A DNA stretch of 9,650 bases from an uncultured Prevotellaceae bacterium (GTDB lineage Bacteria; Bacteroidota; Bacteroidia; Bacteroidales; Bacteroidaceae), in assembly GCA_947306845.1 (NCBI GenBank), contig CAMZHP010000104.1, positions 1-9,650 of the forward strand. Direction: 5' to 3'. Shown here one piece after another: positions 5,435 through 9,650 of this stretch. The notes below the pieces were generated by a model, which made no database searches, was not told the origin of the DNA, and worked only from the letters and a program-made list of their open reading frames with translations. Numbering within the stretch: the first letter of the stretch is position 1; every line of letters begins with the position of its first letter. The position numbers and the translations under genes are program-made.

Positions 5435-7481
5435 GCCTGCCATTCTGCTGGCCATTCTTTTTATGCTGTTCTCCTGTGGAACAGACCGCAACCTAAAGCG
5501 AGGTGAAAAGCACCTTGCGTTGGGAGAGTATTTTGATGCTTCTTCCGAATTCAAGACAGCCTATTCGAAGACCCCCGCCAAAGAGCGAGCCAAACGAGGT
5601 CAGATAGCCAAGAAGATGGCCTTTTGCTATGACAAGATCAATTCCACCCAGAAAGCGATAGCTGCTTATCGCAATGTCATCAGATACAAGCAAGACGATG
5701 CAGAGACCCATCTAGCCTTTGCTCAGCAGCTAATGAAGAACGGGAACTACAAAGAAGCGGCCGAAGAGTTCCGCACCGCCCTAGACTCCATGCCCGACAA
5801 TGTGATAGCCAAAACAGGCCTGGAATCTGCCATGGAAGCCCCGACACTAAAAGAAAACGGTTCACGCTATACCGTGAAGCGCATGGAAGTGTTCAACTCC
5901 CGCCGAGCTGACTACTCTCCCATGCTGATGGGCGAAGATCACGACATGATCTATTTCACCTCTACCCGAAATGAGGCGGAAGGCGACGAACTGAGTGGTA
6001 TCACAGGCACCAAAAACGGAGATATTTTCTTCTCCCAAAAAGATGACAAAGGAAAATGGGGAAAGCCACAGCGGGTAGAGTCCGGACTGAACAGCCCATA
6101 TGACGAGGGAGCATGTTGTTTCAGCAGCGATGAGCGTGAGATGTATCTCACCCAATGCTCCTCCGACCCCTCCTACCCCCGATATGCGAAAATTCTGAAA
6201 TCCAGTCGCAGCGATGCAGCCTGGAGCAAACCCAGTGAGGTTCAGCTCACCCGCGACACGTTGTCGAGTTATGCACACCCTGCCGTCTCACCTGATGGTG
6301 AGTGGCTGTATTTCTGTTCGGACATGCCTGGAGGCCAGGGCGGACTTGACATCTGGCGCGTCAGACTCACCACATCTGGTTTAGGAGGCGTGGAGAATCT
6401 CGGTCCCTCTATCAATACCGCTGGTGACGAGATGTTTCCTACCTTCCGCCCTAATGGTGACCTCTATTATTCCTCCAACGGCCTTCCTGGCATGGGAGGG
6501 CTTGACATTTACATCGCCACCGTAGGAGTGAGCGGTTCCTACGAGTTGGAGCACCCCGGTTATCCTCTCAACTCACAAGGCGATGATTTCGGCATGACCT
6601 TCGAAGGCCCTCACAACCGAGGTTTCTTCTGCTCCAACAGAGGAGACGGTCGCGGATGGGATCACATATACAGTTTTGAGAAACCAGAGATTATCCAAAC
6701 AGTGCGTGGATGGGTCTATGAAATGGACGGCTATGAGCTTACTGCCGCACAAGTTTACATGGTTGGAAATGACGGTACAAATGAAAAGCTCTGTGTGAGG
6801 AGCGATGGTTCGTTTGAGCAGGTGCTCACACCCGGGGTCGACTATGTGTTCCTAGCTACCTGCCGTGGGTATCTCAACCACAAGGAAGAACTGCATGTGA
6901 CACCTACCGATGACTCATACGAGCACGTACTTCAGTTCCCGCTTGCCTCCATCACTGTTCCCGTGATGATCGACAACATCTTCTACGACTACGACAAGGC
7001 TACACTGCGTCCAGAATCGACCCAGGCACTCGACGAGCTGGTGACACTGCTCAATGAGAACCCCAACGTCACCATAGAACTAAGTGCCCACTGCGACTAC
7101 CATGGCAGTCAGGCCTACAACGTAGGACTAGCTCAGCGCCGTGCCGAGTCGGTGGTTGACTATCTGATTGCCCACGGTATCGCCAGCGACCGCCTTACCC
7201 CCATGGGCTATGGCAAAGAGAAGCCCAAAGTGGTGCGCAAGAAGCTGGCTGCCCAATATGACTGGCTGAAAGAAGGCGATGTGCTGACCGAGGAATTCAT
7301 TAAGGCACTCGACAAGGACAAGCAAGCCATCTGCGACCAGCTCAACAGACGCACCGAGTTCATCGTGCTGCGCACCACCTACGGCATGTTTGACAAAGAC
7401 GGCAATCTGACCAATCCCCCCAAGCAGAAGCCCAAAGAGGAAGAGGTGAGTGAGGATGACGGTTTCTTCATTGAAGTCTGA
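5412..7481 (+). CDS. porE: PorE-like OmpA-family lipoprotein of the type IX secretion system (TPR, beta-propeller, CRD, OmpA)
   Basis: 689-residue predicted outer-membrane lipoprotein. Signal peptide with lipobox LFSC at 19-22 (Cys22). Domains in order: TPR-like helical repeats (about 28-140, including GEYFDASSEFKTAY and GNYKEAAEEFRTAL); a PD40-type beta-propeller (about 155-425) with repeats such as HPAVSPDGEWLYFCSD and FPTFRPNGDLYYSSN, each followed by GGLDI; a carboxypeptidase-regulatory-like beta domain (about 428-512); and an OmpA C-terminal domain (about 515-655) whose Asp562 and Arg577 have the 15-residue spacing of the OmpA residues that bind diaminopimelate in peptidoglycan. This architecture and length match P. 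gingivalis PorE (PG1058), which ties type IX secretion to the cell wall. The tail is acidic (KEEEVSEDD). The start is one of two adjacent ATGs (5412, 5415), without a Shine-Dalgarno. Other OmpA/TPR/PD40 lipoproteins exist, so the PorE role is inferred. Confidence 0.8.
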   Translation: MMQNSTCKPAILLAILFMLFSCGTDRNLKRGEKHLALGEYFDASSEFKTAYSKTPAKERAKRGQIAKKMAFCYDKINSTQKAIAAYRNVIRYKQDDAETHLAFAQQLMKNGNYKEAAEEFRTALDSMPDNVIAKTGLESAMEAPTLKENGSRYTVKRMEVFNSRRADYSPMLMGEDHDMIYFTSTRNEAEGDELSGITGTKNGDIFFSQKDDKGKWGKPQRVESGLNSPYDEGACCFSSDEREMYLTQCSSDPSYPRYAKILKSSRSDAAWSKPSEVQLTRDTLSSYAHPAVSPDGEWLYFCSDMPGGQGGLDIWRVRLTTSGLGGVENLGPSINTAGDEMFPTFRPNGDLYYSSNGLPGMGGLDIYIATVGVSGSYELEHPGYPLNSQGDDFGMTFEGPHNRGFFCSNRGDGRGWDHIYSFEKPEIIQTVRGWVYEMDGYELTAAQVYMVGNDGTNEKLCVRSDGSFEQVLTPGVDYVFLATCRGYLNHKEELHVTPTDDSYEHVLQFPLASITVPVMIDNIFYDYDKATLRPESTQALDELVTLLNENPNVTIELSAHCDYHGSQAYNVGLAQRRAESVVDYLIAHGIASDRLTPMGYGKEKPKVVRKKLAAQYDWLKEGDVLTEEFIKALDKDKQAICDQLNRRTEFIVLRTTYGMFDKDGNLTNPPKQKPKEEEVSEDDGFFIEV

Positions 7482-8919
7482 CCCTGGGAAGCAACTGCCA
7501 GAGGACTTCCCCCGCTATACCCATAAGATGATGGGCGATCGTCTTTACAGCCGATGGTGTGAATGCATGTCGTCACCCTCTCCCACCAGCATTCGTCTTC
7601 ATCCCATCAAATCAAAAGGACACAGCTTCGTTCCACAACTCCATTCTGAAAAAGTAACTTGGTGCAGATCAGGCTATTATCTCAGCGAGCGTCCCAGTTT
7701 CACTTTTGACCCTCTGCTACATGCTGGTGCCTATTATGTGCAGGAAGCCTCATCAATGTTTCTTGACGAAGTGTTACGCCAACATGTGAGCCAGCCCTCT
7801 GTCATGCTCGATCTTTGTGCGGCACCAGGAGGAAAATCGACGACTGCACTGACTGCCCTACCCTCCGGCAGTTTGTTATTTGCCAATGATCCAAATCCCC
7901 TGCGTGCACAGATTCTGATGGAGAACATTCAGAAATATGGCCACCCTGACACCATTGTGACTCAAAACTACCCTGCTGACTATTCCCGGTCGGGGTTGCT
8001 ATTTGATATTATTCTGACCGATGTTCCTTGTTCCGGTGAAGGCATGTTCCGTAAAGATCCGACAGCCATCTCGGAATGGTCAGTTCAGCATGTGGACGAC
8101 TGTTCCCGTCTGCAACGGGAGATAGTCAGACATGCTTGGTCATGCCTTCGTCCAGGAGGTTTGCTCATCTACTCTACCTGTACACTTAACACCCGTGAAA
8201 ACGAGCAAAACATCATCTGGGCGATGCAAGAACTGGAAGCAGAACCTGTAGTCGTAAAGACTGATTCCACCTGGGGCATCACGGGATCTCTTGATCCTGC
8301 CTGCTACGCCCCTGTCTACCGTTTCATCCCAGGCATATCACGCGGCGAAGGACTGTTCATGGCCGTACTAAGAAAGGACTCATCAGCTGACAGCCATTCT
8401 CAGGAACCATCTTTTTCTTCCAAGAAAAAGAAATCAAAAAAGGAACCCTCACGTCCCCATCTCAAGAACCAGTTTCCAATGATTGGCAAATGGCTGCAAG
8501 ATCCAGACTGCTTTACTTTTAACATAACAGATAGTCGTATCATTGCCATCCCCAAGAGTTGGGAAAGCCTTTTTGTGGCCGCGAGCCACCACCTCAAAGT
8601 GCTTCATGCAGGGGTGGGCCTTGCCACCGTCAAAGGCAGAGACCTCATACCCCGCCATGAGCTCGCCTTGTCGGGAGCACTTTCTCCAAATGCCTTTCCT
8701 CAGATAGAAGCGGACTACGGAACGGCCATTGCTTATTTACGCAAAGAAACTATCTGTCTGCCCTCCGACACCCCCATTGGCCATGTACTGGTGAGTTACC
8801 GAGGACTGCCACTCGGATTTGCCAAGCACATCGGCAACCGCTCCAACAACCTATACCCACAGGAATGGAAAATCAGGAGCGCCCATATCCCAGAAACGAC
8901 CAAAGAAATACTGAAATAG
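7456..8919 (+). CDS. RNA cytosine-C5 methyltransferase, RsmF/RsmB (NOL1/NOP2/Sun) family
   Basis: About 487-residue SAM-dependent enzyme that methylates cytosine C5, probably in rRNA. Counting from the ATG: an N-terminal segment ([20 protein letters not shown]); [18 protein letters not shown] before SAM motif [12 protein letters not shown] (about 118-128); acidic motif NDP near 144; motif [13 protein letters not shown] with the release Cys192; motif [13 protein letters not shown] with the nucleophile Cys242. A Lys-rich linker ([11 protein letters not shown]) leads to a C-terminal PUA-like domain ending [20 protein letters not shown], typical of RsmF-type proteins. The exact target base is not readable, so no symbol is given. 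The frame is open to a GTG at 7450; the ATG at 7456 is preferred because AAGAGG (7441-7446) lies nine bases upstream. It overlaps the porE end by 26 bases, suggesting translational coupling. Confidence 0.9.
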   Translation: MTVSSLKSDPGKQLPEDFPRYTHKMMGDRLYSRWCECMSSPSPTSIRLHPIKSKGHSFVPQLHSEKVTWCRSGYYLSERPSFTFDPLLHAGAYYVQEASSMFLDEVLRQHVSQPSVMLDLCAAPGGKSTTALTALPSGSLLFANDPNPLRAQILMENIQKYGHPDTIVTQNYPADYSRSGLLFDIILTDVPCSGEGMFRKDPTAISEWSVQHVDDCSRLQREIVRHAWSCLRPGGLLIYSTCTLNTRENEQNIIWAMQELEAEPVVVKTDSTWGITGSLDPACYAPVYRFIPGISRGEGLFMAVLRKDSSADSHSQEPSFSSKKKKSKKEPSRPHLKNQFPMIGKWLQDPDCFTFNITDSRIIAIPKSWESLFVAASHHLKVLHAGVGLATVKGRDLIPRHELALSGALSPNAFPQIEADYGTAIAYLRKETICLPSDTPIGHVLVSYRGLPLGFAKHIGNRSNNLYPQEWKIRSAHIPETTKEILK

Positions 8920-8921
8920 TT

Positions 8922-9650
8922 ATGAAACAATATCTTGACCTGCTCCAAAGAATCATGACAGAAGGTGCCACCAAGACCGACCGCACTGGTACAGGCACAA
9001 AAAGCATCTTCGGACACCAAATGCGTTTCCGCATGGAAGATGGATTTCCGTTGCTGACCACGAAAAAACTTCACTTAAAGTCCATTATTTACGAACTGCT
9101 GTGGTTTCTACGCGGCGACACCAATGTTCATTGGTTACAGGAGCACGGTGTGAGGATCTGGAACGAATGGGCCGATGAAAATGGAGAATTAGGTCCGGTG
9201 TATGGTCATCAGTGGCGCTCCTGGCCTGATTATGACGGAGGCACCATTGACCAGATCAACAATGTTGTTGATCTCATCAGGCATCATCCTGACTCCCGCC
9301 GCATGATTGTCAGTGCGTGGAATGTGGCCGAAGTAGAGAAGATGGCACTCCCCCCCTGCCATACCATGTTCCAATTCTATGTGGCAGACGGCCGGCTTAG
9401 CCTGCAGCTCTATCAACGCTCCGCCGACACTTTTCTTGGTGTTCCTTTCAACATCGCCTCCTATGCCCTCCTCCTGCAAATGATGGCACAGGTAACTGGA
9501 CTACAAGCAGGTGACTTCATTCATACCACAGGCGACACCCACATCTATCTCAATCACCTTGAACAAGTACAGCTGCAACTATCCCGGTCTCCCAGACCCT
9601 TACCACAGATGCGGCTCAACCCGGACATCAAGGAACTCAACGATTTTACC
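8922..9650 (+). CDS. thyA: Thymidylate synthase ThyA, 3' end cut by the window
   Basis: Converts dUMP to dTMP using methylene-tetrahydrofolate, producing dihydrofolate, in the cytosol. 243 residues are present with no stop before the window edge; about 21 more are expected from the 264-residue E. coli enzyme, whose numbering it follows without gaps. Visible: Arg21 in [12 protein letters not shown], Arg126/Arg127 in [11 protein letters not shown], the nucleophile Cys146 in [12 protein letters not shown], Arg166, Ser167 and Asp169 in [10 protein letters not shown], Asn177 in [10 protein letters not shown], and His207/Tyr209 in GDTHIYLNH. The ATG begins two bases after the methyltransferase stop, so the two genes are very probably co-transcribed and translationally coupled. 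In many bacteria folA (dihydrofolate reductase) follows thyA; whether it does here lies beyond the window. Confidence 0.97.
   Translation, partial: MKQYLDLLQRIMTEGATKTDRTGTGTKSIFGHQMRFRMEDGFPLLTTKKLHLKSIIYELLWFLRGDTNVHWLQEHGVRIWNEWADENGELGPVYGHQWRSWPDYDGGTIDQINNVVDLIRHHPDSRRMIVSAWNVAEVEKMALPPCHTMFQFYVADGRLSLQLYQRSADTFLGVPFNIASYALLLQMMAQVTGLQAGDFIHTTGDTHIYLNHLEQVQLQLSRSPRPLPQMRLNPDIKELNDFT

Noticed and set aside
5862..6278. 138-codon antisense frame opposite the beta-propeller part of porE.
   Set aside because: It is the reverse of a clear domain-containing gene, with no recognisable motif or start signal.

Overview
The window looks like a chromosomal segment from a Bacteroidales bacterium, most likely Prevotella or a close relative. 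The reasons are: a TPR/beta-propeller/CRD/OmpA lipoprotein of the PorE type, which belongs to the Bacteroidota type IX secretion system; an HtpG of Bacteroidota type (684 residues, SNAVDA in the ATPase motif, charged C-terminal insert); start sites that mostly lack a Shine-Dalgarno sequence and follow A/T-rich leaders; and one clear Bacteroidota-type promoter (TTTG, 20-base gap, TAACTTTG). Genus assignment is inference; no rRNA or tRNA gene is present to settle it.

Layout. The left 1.1 kb is transcribed leftwards: an OmpH/Skp-like lipoprotein (42-653) and, upstream of it, two small membrane proteins (860-1066 and a 31-residue one at 747-842) behind a good promoter at 1128-1159. A short divergent region then leads to rightward genes: the M20 dipeptidase pepD (1212-2669), closed by a strong hairpin terminator (2694-2728); about 500 bases of AT-rich DNA with no convincing gene; htpG (3229-5283); a 128-base spacer with a hairpin, a duplicated motif and a possible leader peptide; the porE-like lipoprotein (5412-7481); an RsmF/RsmB-type RNA m5C methyltransferase overlapping its end (7456-8919); and thyA, starting two bases later and cut by the window edge (8922-9650).

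Function. Much of the content serves the cell envelope and housekeeping: periplasmic chaperoning (OmpH-like), anchoring of type IX secretion to peptidoglycan (PorE-like), cytosolic folding (HtpG), peptide turnover (PepD), RNA modification and dTMP synthesis. The porE, methyltransferase and thyA genes overlap or nearly abut and look co-transcribed. I see no mobile element, CRISPR array, defence system or clearly new multi-gene system. The items most worth checking are the unassigned small membrane proteins, the PorE-like protein, the spacer before porE, and the AT-rich stretch before htpG.
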